Assembly (NCBI GenBank): GCA_005191425.1
Contig: SUPR01000003.1
Location: 1-64,000, forward strand
Source of the DNA: Candidatus Helarchaeota ASGARD archaeon Hel_GB_B
Lineage (GTDB): Archaea; Asgardarchaeota; Lokiarchaeia; Helarchaeales; HEL-GB-B
DNA: 64,000 bases
Reading direction: 5' to 3'
Part shown: positions 29,198 to 40,364 of the stretch, one piece after another
How the letters are laid out: each line of letters opens with the position of its first letter
Numbering within the stretch: the stretch's first letter is position 1
Notes under the pieces: model-generated
Database searches by the model: none
Seen by the model: the letters and a program-made list of their open reading frames with translations, nothing else
What the model was told of the DNA's origin: nothing
Program-made: the position numbers and the translations under genes

Positions 29198-31774
29198 ATG
29201 AAAATAATGACTGAGCGGAGTAAAAAATTTATCTTAACATTTGACGAGATTGGGATTGAGGATGTGCCACTAGTTGGAGGTAAAAACGCATCTTTAGGCG
29301 AAATGATCAGAAAAGTCAAAGTACCAGTACCACCCGGTTTTGCAATAACTGCATATGCTTATAGATATTTTATTGAGAAATCTAATTTAAAAAAATTAAT
29401 AGAAGATACACTTAAAGACCTTGATACTCATAATATGAAGCAGCTTGCTGAAGTAGGGGAAAAAATTCGTAATGCTATTAGGTCTGCTGAATTACCAAAA
29501 GAATTAAAAGATGAAATCAATAAAGCCTACAAACAATTAAGTATAGATCTAAATATAAAGGAAGATATTGATTGTGCTGTTAGGAGTTCTGCAACTGCTG
29601 AAGATTTGCCTGACGCTTCTTTTGCTGGACAACAAGATACCTTTTTGCATGTAAAAGGAATCGATAATATTCTTGAGAAAACGGTAGAATGTTTTGCAAG
29701 CCTTTTTACCAACAGAGCCATTTCGTATCGAGTCGACAAAGGATTTGATCATTTTAGTATAGCATTATCTGTAGGAGTCCAAATGATGGCACGGTCTGAT
29801 CTGGCTTGTTCAGGGGTCGCTTTTAGTATTGATACTGATTCAGGATTTCCAAATGTTGTTTATATTACTGGATCATATGGATTAGGGGAATATGTAGTAC
29901 AGGGTAAGGTAATTCCTGATCAATATTATGTTTTTAAACCTACTAAAACTATAATAAGTAAACAATTGGGAGAAAAACATGTTAAATTAATTTATTTTAA
30001 AGATGGAGTCAAGGAAATGAAGACTCCCGAGGAGGATCGCCAGAAATTTGTGTTGTCTGATGAGCAAATTTTAGAGTTAGCTGAATATGTAATACGTATT
30101 GAAGATCATTATAAAAAACCAATGGATATTGAATGGGGTTTGGACGGGCTATCGAATAAAATATTTATTCTTCAAGCTCGGCCAGAAACAGTTCATTCCC
30201 AGAGAAAAAATTTCATTGAACTTTATAAATTACAAGAACATGGTAAAATTTTAGTTACAGGAGAAGCAGTTGGCTCTAAAATAGGCGAAGGAGCAGTAAA
30301 CATAATTCCATCAGTTAAAGATATTGGAAAGTTCAAAAAAGGACAAGTTCTTGTAACTGAAATGACCAATCCTGATTTTGAACCAATTATGAAAATTGCC
30401 GCTGGAATAGTCACGGATCGTGGTGGAAGGACCTGTCATGCTGCGATAGTATCAAGAGAACTAGGTATTCCATGTGTTATCGGCACAGAAAATGCAACTG
30501 AAATTTTAAAAGCTGGTCAGAATATAACAGTTGATTGTAGTGAAGGTCGCGGAATTGTTTATGAAGGGCTATTAAAATTCGAATTATCAAAAGTTGAACT
30601 CGATAAAATTCCAGAAACAAAAACTCAAATAATGATGAATGTTGGTATTCCAGAAAAAGCTTTTATTTTAGGTCAATTACCCCATAAAGGTGTTGGACTA
30701 GCAAGACTTGAATTTATAATAAATTCACATATACAAATTCACCCCACATTCCTTTTAAAATATTCTAATATAAAAGATTGGGTAACTGGTAAATCCAAAA
30801 ACTTAGATCTAGATAAAGAATTTGCTGATGTGATACGGTCTGATGAAGAATTAAAGGAAATGAAAAAATATTATGAAGATCTATTACCAACAGTCAAAAA
30901 ATTAACGAGAGGTTATGAGGACAAATCAAAATATTTTATAGATATTCTAGCTCAAGGAATTGGAAAAATCGCTGCTGCATTTCACCCTTACCCTGTCATC
31001 GTCAGATTATCTGACTTCAAAACTAATGAATATGCTAATTTAATTGGTGGGAAATATTTTGAGCCTGAAGAAAATAACCCCATGATCGGGTGGCGAGGAG
31101 CTTCCAGATATTATAGTGAAAAATATAGAGAATCGTTCAGGTTAGAATGCTTGGCACTTAAAAAAGTTAGAGATGAAATGAAACTTACCAATGTAAAAGT
31201 GATGATCCCATTCTGTAGAACACCAGAAGAAGGCGAAAAAGTTATAAATATCATGAAAGATTTCGGACTTGTTCAAGGTGAAAACGGACTTGAAGTTTAT
31301 GTAATGTGTGAAATTCCCAGTAATGTAATTTTAGCTGATGTATACTCTAAAATCTTCGATGGTTTCTCAATTGGTAGCAATGATTTAACACAATTAACTT
31401 TAGGACTGGACCGAGATAGTGAACTAGTACAATCATTATTTAATGAGCGCCATGAAGCAGTTAAAAAGATGTTGAAAATGGTAATTGAAATAGCAAACAA
31501 AAATAATAAAAAGATCGGTATATGTGGACAAGGCCCAAGCGATTTTCCAAGTTTAGCTGCATTTCTTGTGGAATGTGGGATCAATTCAATGTCTTTAAAT
31601 TCGGATGTAGTTGTTCAGACTATTGGTCTAGTAAAAATTCTTGAGCATGCCATGTCTGAAGGTAAAACTTTTTCAGACCTAACTCCTGACTACATAAAAT
31701 CCGTCCCCAATGTAGATAAAAATTTAAAACAATTAGCAATCGCAATGATTGAAAATGAAAATAAAAACTCGTAA
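29198..31774 (+). CDS. ppsA: Phosphoenolpyruvate synthase (pyruvate, water dikinase)
   Basis: VPLVGGKNASLGEMI; DRGGRTCHAAIVSRELGIPCVIG; MIPFCRTPEEGEKV; IGSNDLTQLTLGLDRDSE; GICGQGPSDFPSLAAFLVECGINSMSLNSD. Confidence 0.97.
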   Translation: MKIMTERSKKFILTFDEIGIEDVPLVGGKNASLGEMIRKVKVPVPPGFAITAYAYRYFIEKSNLKKLIEDTLKDLDTHNMKQLAEVGEKIRNAIRSAELPKELKDEINKAYKQLSIDLNIKEDIDCAVRSSATAEDLPDASFAGQQDTFLHVKGIDNILEKTVECFASLFTNRAISYRVDKGFDHFSIALSVGVQMMARSDLACSGVAFSIDTDSGFPNVVYITGSYGLGEYVVQGKVIPDQYYVFKPTKTIISKQLGEKHVKLIYFKDGVKEMKTPEEDRQKFVLSDEQILELAEYVIRIEDHYKKPMDIEWGLDGLSNKIFILQARPETVHSQRKNFIELYKLQEHGKILVTGEAVGSKIGEGAVNIIPSVKDIGKFKKGQVLVTEMTNPDFEPIMKIAAGIVTDRGGRTCHAAIVSRELGIPCVIGTENATEILKAGQNITVDCSEGRGIVYEGLLKFELSKVELDKIPETKTQIMMNVGIPEKAFILGQLPHKGVGLARLEFIINSHIQIHPTFLLKYSNIKDWVTGKSKNLDLDKEFADVIRSDEELKEMKKYYEDLLPTVKKLTRGYEDKSKYFIDILAQGIGKIAAAFHPYPVIVRLSDFKTNEYANLIGGKYFEPEENNPMIGWRGASRYYSEKYRESFRLECLALKKVRDEMKLTNVKVMIPFCRTPEEGEKVINIMKDFGLVQGENGLEVYVMCEIPSNVILADVYSKIFDGFSIGSNDLTQLTLGLDRDSELVQSLFNERHEAVKKMLKMVIEIANKNNKKIGICGQGPSDFPSLAAFLVECGINSMSLNSDVVVQTIGLVKILEHAMSEGKTFSDLTPDYIKSVPNVDKNLKQLAIAMIENENKNS

Positions 31775-32140
31775 TTAACTTTCCATTTTATTTAATTTTT
31801 TTTCTTCGTTAGTTAGGTCAATCAAGACATTTCTTACTATTTTTCTCCATTTAAGCACCTGGGGAATAATTGACTTAACATTATTGAATTCTATCTTTTT
31901 ATCTTGTTCTATCCTCGTTAATCTATTTAACCAGACATTCATCTGTAAAAGAACTGGTACCAATTCATTTACCTTCTTTTTACTTAAAAATTGTATCAAA
32001 CGTTCTCGTGAATCTGCTAGAGCAAAATATATTGTCCTGACACTTTTGGTCAAAATTATTTTATTTAGAGCATCGTCTAATGGATTTAATAATTGAATTA
32101 CATGTAATATAAATTCATCTTTATCTTCATTTTCGCCCAT
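31775..32140 (-). CDS. Hypothetical helical protein
   Basis: Complete ORF convergent with ppsA; no motif recognised. Confidence 0.5.
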   Translation of the reverse strand: MGENEDKDEFILHVIQLLNPLDDALNKIILTKSVRTIYFALADSRERLIQFLSKKKVNELVPVLLQMNVWLNRLTRIEQDKKIEFNNVKSIIPQVLKWRKIVRNVLIDLTNEEKKLNKMES

Positions 32141-32428
32141 AATGAGCCGTCCTTTATCATCAATGTTTTAAAGTAGATAGTCGTAAGTTTTTTATGTAAA
32201 TTATCAATTATTTTCAAAACCTTATAGTATATACTTAAACTTTTTTTACTTATTTATTATATTAGTTTCTATTATCAACATTCCATCTTTTAAAATATTT
32301 AATGGTTTTTTTATTAAAATGCATAAAATTTTTAAAATGTTATCGATATCTGAAATTATTACTCAAACAAAAAACATATTTATTTATAAAAATAATTCCA
32401 ACATCCACTTAAAAAAGGTGCTTAAAAA

Positions 32429-32992
32429 ATGCCAAGAAGACCATGGAAATGTTATAGAGAATTGTCTAAAAAGGCATATGTCTTAAAACAGAAAAAAACT
32501 AAAAAAATGCGAAGAATGTATGTTAGAGGTGTCCCTGACCCTAAAATAAGAATTTTTACCATGGGTAAAAGAGACCCAGAATTCGATTACGTCGTCAAAT
32601 TAACAATTACTGAATTAGGCAATATTAACAACCTCTCATTAGAAGCTGCCAGAATAGCAGCTAACCGGTACATGCGAAAAATGGTCGGCACTTCAAATTA
32701 TTATCTAAAAATTTTGTTATACCCGTTCCACGTAATCCGAGAACACAAGATGATGGCATTTGCAGGTGCTGACCGTCTTCAAGATGGTATGCGAAAAGCA
32801 TTTGGTAAAGCCTGTGGGACAGCAGTTAGAATTAACCGCAAAAATAAAGATATTATGCTTATTAGAGTTAAAAAACAGAACATAAATTTTGCTAAAGAAG
32901 CACTAAGACGGGCAAAAATGAAATATCCCTTAAAAAGTGTCATCTCAGTTCTATCTTACCAAGAATATAAAGATCAAGGCGGAGTATTTTAA
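32429..32992 (+). CDS. rpl10e: 50S ribosomal protein L10e (uL16 family)
   Basis: MPRRPWKCYRELSKKAYVLKQKKTKKMRRMYVRGVPDPKIRIFTMGKRDPEFDYVV; FAGADRLQDGMRKAFGKACGTAVR. Confidence 0.95.
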   Translation: MPRRPWKCYRELSKKAYVLKQKKTKKMRRMYVRGVPDPKIRIFTMGKRDPEFDYVVKLTITELGNINNLSLEAARIAANRYMRKMVGTSNYYLKILLYPFHVIREHKMMAFAGADRLQDGMRKAFGKACGTAVRINRKNKDIMLIRVKKQNINFAKEALRRAKMKYPLKSVISVLSYQEYKDQGGVF

Positions 32993-33138
32993 TAAACAAA
33001 TTTTTAATTATTCCTGTTATCATCTAATTTTGTTTATCATCATTATCATATACTCTTTATTTTAAAAATAACTTTTAATAATTGTTTTAAGATTTATAAT
33101 TGTTATAATTTTTTAAAAATTTTAATTGTGGTTATATA

Positions 33139-33723
33139 ATGGAAAAATTCTTAAATAAATATGCAGGTTATTTGGTCAATGGGGAAGGTATTAACTATCT
33201 AATAAATAACAAATGCGATTGTTGCCCTGATAATAACAGATATCTAGAAATTAATCCATTTAACAAAGATAATATCTCGTCTGTGAGTCTAGACATATGT
33301 ATTGGACGGTATTTATGGGAATTTATAGATAAAAAAATCACGCATTTCGACAATGCGAATGATGATATTAAAGAATTTTTGGACAAATATACCAGACGTT
33401 ATGACTTGGTTAAGGATTTGGGTGGAAAATTGGTAATCCATAAAGACCAATTTTTTTTATTGGAGATTTTTGAAGCCATCAAATTTAATAGACATGTAAG
33501 TGGCCAAATTTTGGGAAAATCTTCTATTGCTAGACTAGGTCTGATCATTCAAACAGCAAGTATAATAAATCCAATGCAAAAACAAAAATTAATTTTAGAA
33601 ATCAAAAATATCTCGCCAATAACTCTAACTTTTAATTATAAAGACCCTATTGCTCAGATTCAATTTTACTATTTTCCAACTCCAATAGAAAAACATTATC
33701 AAAAATATGGTAGGTTTAAATAA
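33139..33723 (+). CDS. dcd: dCTP deaminase / dUTPase-family protein
   Basis: SVSLDICIGRYLWEF; HVSGQILGKSSIARLGLIIQTASIINP; DPIAQIQFYYFPTP. Confidence 0.82.
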   Translation: MEKFLNKYAGYLVNGEGINYLINNKCDCCPDNNRYLEINPFNKDNISSVSLDICIGRYLWEFIDKKITHFDNANDDIKEFLDKYTRRYDLVKDLGGKLVIHKDQFFLLEIFEAIKFNRHVSGQILGKSSIARLGLIIQTASIINPMQKQKLILEIKNISPITLTFNYKDPIAQIQFYYFPTPIEKHYQKYGRFK

Positions 33724-33944
33724 TCTTCTAATCTAATCATGCACTTTTTATTTATCAAGAACTTTTTCAATTTAGATAAAAATTTGGGAATTTTTGACTA
33801 TTTGATTAGTAGATTAAATAAAATTACTATCATTTAGTTTCAAATTTACGTCTAGTATTAAAAGAATTATTTTTAAAATGGATAGAAATATAAAAAATCT
33901 ATTAAATTTAGTTAAAAATATATGTTTTTATAATTTTTTGAATT

Positions 33945-35111
33945 TTAAAAAGAAACAGGTCTACACCGTGCTGTCCACGAACTATTAAGTAAACTTGCGA
34001 AAAAGTCAATTTGATTTTCAGACTGTACTATTAACCCAGATACGCTCTTATTACTTCCAATTGGCGCAAACATTAAAATCTCCAAATCTTTATTGATAGC
34101 CCATAGGTCTTTTTCTGGATATAATTTAATCTCGATATTGTTCATAGAATTATATTTATTGAATAATTCTACGTGTTTTGAATTAGTTCGGTCAATGAAA
34201 GTCGCTAATTTAATGCGAATAGTACTTTTTAAGTTTTCTAAATTTAACTCTTCAATAAAATCAATGGTAGGAATAAAAATCATACCAGTCGATTTCAAAT
34301 CTTCAATCAGTCTTTTAATCCCTTCTATAGCACTAGCTTCTGTAAGTATTATATTTCCGCTATTTCCAGCAGGTATTACTTCCGCTTTTTCTCCTTCATA
34401 TTGTTGTAGTCTTTTTTCAAGTTCTGCAATTTTTATCTCTTTAATTTTAAGTTCTGTTTTTAAATTAACATCACCGTCAGCCAATTTTTCTTCTAAATCC
34501 CTAATAATCTTATCTTTTTCAAAGATTATTTTTTCTAATTCCTTAATTTTTTCTTTAAGTTCATCTAAAGCTGATCTTGAAATTAAATCTGAAGTTTGGG
34601 ACTTAACTTTACCTAATTCTATTTCTAAATCTCTAATTTTATTTGTCAATTCCTTGATTTTTTCTTCTCGCTCATTAATTATACTTTCAAATTTCTTCTC
34701 TTTTTCCGAAATCTCGTTTTTCATATCATAGATTTTATTTTTCAATAAAGAAGTCTGATTTTCCCATTCAGTATTAATTCTTAAAAGTTGCTCATTTTTA
34801 TCATTAATTTCCTGATTTGCAGATGTTAACTCTTTTTGTTGCGATATAATTGATACTTGTTGATCCCTTATGACACTATCTTGTTCAGTAATTGTAGATT
34901 GCTGCTCAGCAATTGTACTCTGTTGTTGCGTAATTATTTTTTGCTTTTCCTCATTTAATGCCTGTTCCTTCTTTAGAAGTTCCTCTAAATTCTGGACAGA
35001 ACTTTTTAAAGATGTGATAATTTCTTTTTGATCCTTTAATAATTTTTCCTGAATTAAAACTCTCTGTTTTATAGGTAAATTTTCAGTTGGGTCTGCCATT
35101 TTGAACACCAT
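33945..35111 (-). CDS. Long coiled-coil protein with C-terminal globular (sensor-like) domain
   Basis: Continuous heptad-rich region incl. QQQSTIAEQQSTITEQDSVIRDQQVSIISQQ; globular tail IEGIKRLIEDLKSTGMIFIPTIDFIEELNLENLKSTIRIKLATFIDRTNSKHVELFNKYNSMNNIEIKLYPEKDLWAINKDLEILMFAPIGS. Confidence 0.75.
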   Translation of the reverse strand: MVFKMADPTENLPIKQRVLIQEKLLKDQKEIITSLKSSVQNLEELLKKEQALNEEKQKIITQQQSTIAEQQSTITEQDSVIRDQQVSIISQQKELTSANQEINDKNEQLLRINTEWENQTSLLKNKIYDMKNEISEKEKKFESIINEREEKIKELTNKIRDLEIELGKVKSQTSDLISRSALDELKEKIKELEKIIFEKDKIIRDLEEKLADGDVNLKTELKIKEIKIAELEKRLQQYEGEKAEVIPAGNSGNIILTEASAIEGIKRLIEDLKSTGMIFIPTIDFIEELNLENLKSTIRIKLATFIDRTNSKHVELFNKYNSMNNIEIKLYPEKDLWAINKDLEILMFAPIGSNKSVSGLIVQSENQIDFFASLLNSSWTARCRPVSF

Positions 35112-36518
35112 TTAATAATTATCCTATCTACTATATTAGTTTTCCAATATTAATAACAAAATAGATTTTAATTGAAATTTTTTAAAACTATTTACTATTG
35201 ATAATTAATATTTTAATACTTAAATTAATGAATTTTAAAAGTTGTTTTGAAACTATTATAAAATTATTATCTGTATTTTTCTATAAATTTTCTATGTTCT
35301 TTTTAATGATTTTTTATATTATATACTTTATTTTGTTATCAATAATTGATTTTTTTAATAATAAATAATAGTCATTAATTTGAAACCAACAATTTAAAGA
35401 ATAATACCACTTTAAAAATTAATGTTTTAAATTTTATTTTGGAAATTATCATTCATATTATAAATAATAAGGTAAAATAATTGTTGTATTTTACTAATAT
35501 TAAACTAAAAGTAATATTTTTTATTCCAAATACTATAACCCATCATTCTTCAATTGTAAATTATTATTTTCCAAAAATCTTTTCATTTCGTTAATTGTCT
35601 ATCGATTAAAATTCTTAATATAATAATTTACCTTGAATTTTGAATTAACGTGCGTTTTTTATATGTTCAAATTTATTTAATATTTTATATTCTTAAATGT
35701 ATTAAATAGCGCCTCTTTATTTTATTTCTAAAGTTTTTAACCATTAATTTAATAAAATTTTTCAAGATATTGTTCATACTACTATTTTTTTACTTTATTT
35801 AAATAGTATATTTATCCAACTATGAATTTTTTTGTTTAGTTTTTTAATAAATTTGAAAAATTGGAAGTTAAATTCTGATTGATAAGTAATTTTTGTTTTA
35901 AAAATCTGTTAATTAAATTTTTTTTATTCCGTACTAATGTCAAATTTTTAAAAAATTCTAATTATATTGCTTTCAAACTTTTTTCCAGCATATTATCATT
36001 TAGTTTAATAAATTTCATATTAAAATTTTAAGGATTTAATAAAAAATATTAATTTTTATTGTTGATAACATTATTCCCCTTTTAAATTTAATCAGGAAAG
36101 TCTAATTAAAACTTTTTAATTAACTTGATTTCTCATGAAAATTTTAAATAATCTACTCAATTACAAGAGATTTGGATAAATATGAAAAAAATATGTTATA
36201 TAATTGTATTTCAGATAAATTATTGTTAATAAAAAATAATAACCATTTTATGATGATATTAAAGATTTTATAATATTAATAATTTACCTTTACATGTCAA
36301 ATATAAATGGTATTAATATTTCATAAATTGAGATCTTTTAAAACAATCAAGCAATATGTTTGAAAAGGTATTATTTATATACATTAATGGATAAAGAATC
36401 TTAAAAAAATTCAATGAAAAAAATAAAAAATAATGTTTAAATTTAAAAACTAATGAATTGAATTTAAAATATTATTAAAAAGCTAAAATTAGAACAAAAA
36501 ACCATCGGTGAGACTATT

Positions 36519-36863
36519 ATGGTAGATATAGATTTCTTAGAAGAAAAAATTGGTAAAAAATTAAAAGGGAAACCAACATTAGTTGACATTTGGGCGCAGT
36601 GGTGTGGTCCATGTCTGTATTTATCTCCATATATCGACGAAATACACAAAAAATATGAAGATAAATTGAATATCGTTAGAGTTAATACAGAAGAGGGACC
36701 TGGTCGCGAAATTTTTATGCATTACGCACAACCACTCGGAGTGAACGGTATTCCATTCATATTGTTTTTTGATAAAGATGGCAATTTGAAAGAACACGTC
36801 CTAGGTGCATATATTGAAAAAATTCAAGAAACAGCTGATAAAATAGTAAGTGCTTCAGGTTAA
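36519..36863 (+). CDS. Thioredoxin-family protein
   Basis: LVDIWAQWCGPCLYLSPYIDEIHKKYEDKLNIVRVNTEE (WCGPC); GIPFILFF. Confidence 0.93.
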   Translation: MVDIDFLEEKIGKKLKGKPTLVDIWAQWCGPCLYLSPYIDEIHKKYEDKLNIVRVNTEEGPGREIFMHYAQPLGVNGIPFILFFDKDGNLKEHVLGAYIEKIQETADKIVSASG

Positions 36864-36932
36864 AAACAATAGAAAAGATATAGATATAATACCTTCTAAT
36901 TTTCAAATTTAAATAATAAATTTTAAATCATT

Positions 36933-38390
36933 TTATTCTTCAATTTTTTTTCCGAGTTGTTCTCTATATTTTTTATACCAATAAAGGTGCGATAATGCTC
37001 TTGCAGCTGAAGCTACATCATGAAATGCTGGAATATGCTTTTTAATAAATCTAAGTCTGTCCCAAATACGTTCTTCTTCAAATGTTGTTGGTGGGAATGC
37101 GACTAAAATTGGTTTTTTAAACTGAGATTCTTTTCTTAATTTTCTTATTTCTCCCAGAATTGTTTTATAAAAAACTTCATGAAAATCTTCGATCCCAAAT
37201 CTGTTTGTCATATAAATATATTGAATTGCAACTTCGATAATAATTGAATCAATATTTTCATCTTCTCCTAATGTGGACAGTGCCGATCTTAGTGATCTTA
37301 AGTCGAAATAAGAGCCAGCCAAATCTAATGGATTTGTAATATTAATACCAACAGATTGAACTGTTTGTTTAAGTTTTTCAATAGATTTGGTAGAAAGCTT
37401 GGGTATATTCAGACCAAATTTAGCACAAGCATCTGTATTTATAACCGAACTTCCACCGCTTACTGCCATTAGTCCCACATTATTTCCTCGCGGATATCGG
37501 CAATAATGAAAAATGAGTAAAGATTCTACAAGTTCGTCAAAACTGTAAACTGGTATTGCTCCTGATTGGTGTATCATCGAATCCCAAATTTTAATAGAAG
37601 TTGAAATTGCCCCTGTATGTGATTGGGCTGCCTTTGCACCACTCTCTGTTAACCCTCCTTTCAATATAATTACAGGTTTAACTGGAGTTGTTTTCCTTAT
37701 AGCTTCAAAAAATTCATGTCCATTACGTGGCCCTTCAATATACATTCCAATATATTTTGTTTTTTTGTCCATTCTGAAATAATTTATAAAATCTGCTGCT
37801 GTCAGATCAACGGCATTTCCAAAACTTACCATTTTAGAAAAATACAATCTAAAAGTAGAACATCGTAGTCCTAAAGAAATGGCATTTCCACCACTCTGCG
37901 ATATAAATCCTACATCTCCACTATTACTAGGAAAATCAGGTCTAAATGAAATTCCACTTTCAGGGCAATAAAAACCAAGACAATTAGGCCCTACTATTCT
38001 TGTTTTTGTGCCTTTTATTAGTTCTTTAAGTTCATTCTCTAATCTAATTCCTTCGGCGGTACCTGTTTCAGAAAATCCTGATGAAAAAATTATACAGACA
38101 TTTACTTCTTTATCTATGCACTGTTCAACTGTTTTCAATACCAATTTTCTGGGAACAGCAATAATCGCATTATCAATTTTGTCTGGTACATCTAAAATTG
38201 AAGGAAAAAACTTGATACCCAATGCGGACTTATATTTTGGATTAATAGGAAAAATTTTACCCATATAATTTATTGATATCATATTTCTAATCCAAAAGAA
38301 TCCTGAACGACTTGTTTCTCCTATAATTGCTACCGAATCTGGATGAAAATACTTATTTATTGTTTCATATAATTTTTTGTCGTCATTCAT
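36933..38390 (-). CDS. Acyl-CoA synthetase (NDP-forming) alpha subunit / CoA-binding domain protein
   Basis: FHPDSVAIIGETSR; RIVGPNCLGFYCPE; VGFISQSGGNAISLG; KGGLTESGAKAAQSHTGAISTS. Confidence 0.9.
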   Translation of the reverse strand: MNDDKKLYETINKYFHPDSVAIIGETSRSGFFWIRNMISINYMGKIFPINPKYKSALGIKFFPSILDVPDKIDNAIIAVPRKLVLKTVEQCIDKEVNVCIIFSSGFSETGTAEGIRLENELKELIKGTKTRIVGPNCLGFYCPESGISFRPDFPSNSGDVGFISQSGGNAISLGLRCSTFRLYFSKMVSFGNAVDLTAADFINYFRMDKKTKYIGMYIEGPRNGHEFFEAIRKTTPVKPVIILKGGLTESGAKAAQSHTGAISTSIKIWDSMIHQSGAIPVYSFDELVESLLIFHYCRYPRGNNVGLMAVSGGSSVINTDACAKFGLNIPKLSTKSIEKLKQTVQSVGINITNPLDLAGSYFDLRSLRSALSTLGEDENIDSIIIEVAIQYIYMTNRFGIEDFHEVFYKTILGEIRKLRKESQFKKPILVAFPPTTFEEERIWDRLRFIKKHIPAFHDVASAARALSHLYWYKKYREQLGKKIEE

Positions 38391-38506
38391 TTAGGTTCAC
38401 ATTTGAATAACTTTAAAATATAATTTTTAAAAGATATTATAAAGATTTTTAAATAAACTTCGGGATATCCTAACTTCTAAGATTTATATTTTTTTTAAAT
38501 AATAAT

Positions 38507-39163
38507 TTATTTTTCATGAGGTGGTCTAATAAAAATATAATATTTATCAGTATTTTTTAGTTCTATTAGAACTCGTTTCATAATCATAATATCTGGCTCT
38601 CCTATTTTTGAAACTCTTTCAGTTAAATCCTTGAAATTTTTAAATTTCGCTTTTTTGCGTTCATTAATAATATCCCACATTAATTTTTTACCAATACCTG
38701 GAAGTAGTTCTAATTGGTGTTTTCTAGTGGTGATAGGGCGTGAATTATTAAAAAAATTCACAAACTGTTCTTCATTATCTCTAATTATATTTAAAATAGT
38801 ATCTTCTAGTTCAAATTTAGCGTTAGCAGTTAATTCATCATATGAAATCCTTCCTTTAATATGGTCTATAATGTCTCTTTGTCCAGAACCAATATATAAT
38901 TTATCTCGTATTTTAATTTGGGATTTATATGACTTTCTTGGGACTAATTCTAGCAATGTAAAATAATTAATGCCGATAGACTGAATTATCGGTTCTGTTT
39001 TAAAAGATTTAGCACGAGATTCAGCATGACCGCGAGGTAAATAATCCAGTACAATGACATAATCTTCAAATTTTTTCATAGGTTGCTGTCGAAGTTGTTT
39101 ATTACCAATATATGTTTTATTATTCTTCTTGTGATTAAAATTATCTAAATTCTTACCCATCAT
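38507..39163 (-). CDS. DUF655 family protein (HhH-containing)
   Basis: KFEDYVIVLDYLPRGHAESRAKSF; LLPGIGKKLMWDIINERKKAKFKNFKDLTERV; adjacent to rpoF/L21e as in many archaea. Confidence 0.92.
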   Translation of the reverse strand: MMGKNLDNFNHKKNNKTYIGNKQLRQQPMKKFEDYVIVLDYLPRGHAESRAKSFKTEPIIQSIGINYFTLLELVPRKSYKSQIKIRDKLYIGSGQRDIIDHIKGRISYDELTANAKFELEDTILNIIRDNEEQFVNFFNNSRPITTRKHQLELLPGIGKKLMWDIINERKKAKFKNFKDLTERVSKIGEPDIMIMKRVLIELKNTDKYYIFIRPPHEK

Positions 39164-39502
39164 CTCACCACTTGTTCATTTTAATCTAAAAAATTAGTTA
39201 TCTGTTCATCTTTTTTTTTGTAATTTTATCCTTTTCCCCTATATACATTTGTAGACCTATTTATCACTAAATCTATTAATTCATTTATATTTTCATTTAT
39301 GTTTTTTATTAATTTATTTAAAAATTTGATATTCATTGTGCATCAATTAATATTTTACACCAAATGATATAAAAATTTTTTATTAATAAAAAAATTATAA
39401 AAATAAATTTAACGAAGAACTATAATATTATTACTTTTTAAAAACTAGTGTATTAATTTAAGACCTATTTAGAGTTTTGTATTGACGCAAAAAATAAGTC
39501 TT

Positions 39503-39874
39503 TTATTCGTTCTCAATTTTTTCTTTATAAATTTGTATTAAATTTAGTAATTCCTCTTTTTGTTCATCTGAGAGTTTTATGGGGTCTTTTTTTAGAAATA
39601 TTTCTAATTCATCCACTAAACTGGGAAGGTATCTTAAATTAACAATTTGTGTCGCTGTATTAATTGACAGACCGAATCGTTGAACAATTTCATTTCTAAA
39701 TTTCAATGCATCTTCAAGTGATAATTTGCAAAATTCATTTACATAGTTATATGTCATTTTTTGAAGGTATGATAATTCTTCTGGATTATTTTTTGAACGA
39801 TTTTTTAATATTTCCTTTACTTCAGCTAAAGTTAATATCTCCTCACTAATAATTTTTTTACGAAAATTAATCAC
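39503..39874 (-). CDS. rpoF: DNA-directed RNA polymerase subunit F (Rpb4)
   Basis: LTLAEVKEIL...ELSYLQKMTYNYVNEFCKLS...INTATQIVNLRYLPSLVDELEIFL; synteny with L21e. Confidence 0.88.
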   Translation of the reverse strand: MINFRKKIISEEILTLAEVKEILKNRSKNNPEELSYLQKMTYNYVNEFCKLSLEDALKFRNEIVQRFGLSINTATQIVNLRYLPSLVDELEIFLKKDPIKLSDEQKEELLNLIQIYKEKIENE

Positions 39875-39911
39875 GACCTTTTTTTTAATTAAATTAGGAA
39901 TATTTTAAATC

Positions 39912-40226
39912 TTACAATTTTTGCAAGCGGAAATGTTCGGGCCGAATAATCAATGTTTTTACCCTGTTTCCATCTTTGACATTAATAACGTAAGCTCGAC
40001 CTCGTTGCCCGACTATAGTACCTGTTCTACCGTGGAATCTATAAAATGGTTGACCTTTATGTTGGCTTGGGTCAATAATTATATCTACTTTAGTACCAGG
40101 TGTATATTTATCGCGTAGTAATAAATACCGTAAACTTCGCACTTGGCCTTTTTGACGTACTTTTTTCTTATGAATTGTCCTAGTGTGTCTTGCTTTAAAT
40201 CCGTTTGATTTTTTCATGTAGACCAC
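39912..40226 (-). CDS. rpl21e: 50S ribosomal protein L21e
   Basis: SNGFKARHTRTIHKKKVRQKG; VDIIIDPSQHKGQPFYRFHGRTGTIVGQRGRAYVI. Confidence 0.96.
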   Translation of the reverse strand: MVYMKKSNGFKARHTRTIHKKKVRQKGQVRSLRYLLLRDKYTPGTKVDIIIDPSQHKGQPFYRFHGRTGTIVGQRGRAYVINVKDGNRVKTLIIRPEHFRLQKL

Positions 40227-40364
40227 ACAATACCGAATTTATTTTTAATATTAAAGGATTATTTTTAAATCTTTTTTCATTATGAATTTTTTTATAAAAC
40301 ATTAATTCATTTTAAATTAATCCAAAATAAATCAATTGAAACTAAACTATTTATTCAAAAAAGA

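Noticed and set aside
34093-34731. 212-aa ORF on + strand
   Set aside because: Serine/isoleucine-rich shadow antisense to the coiled-coil protein; no motif.
36464-36649. 61-aa minus ORF
   Set aside because: Antisense to the thioredoxin gene with WCGPC motif.
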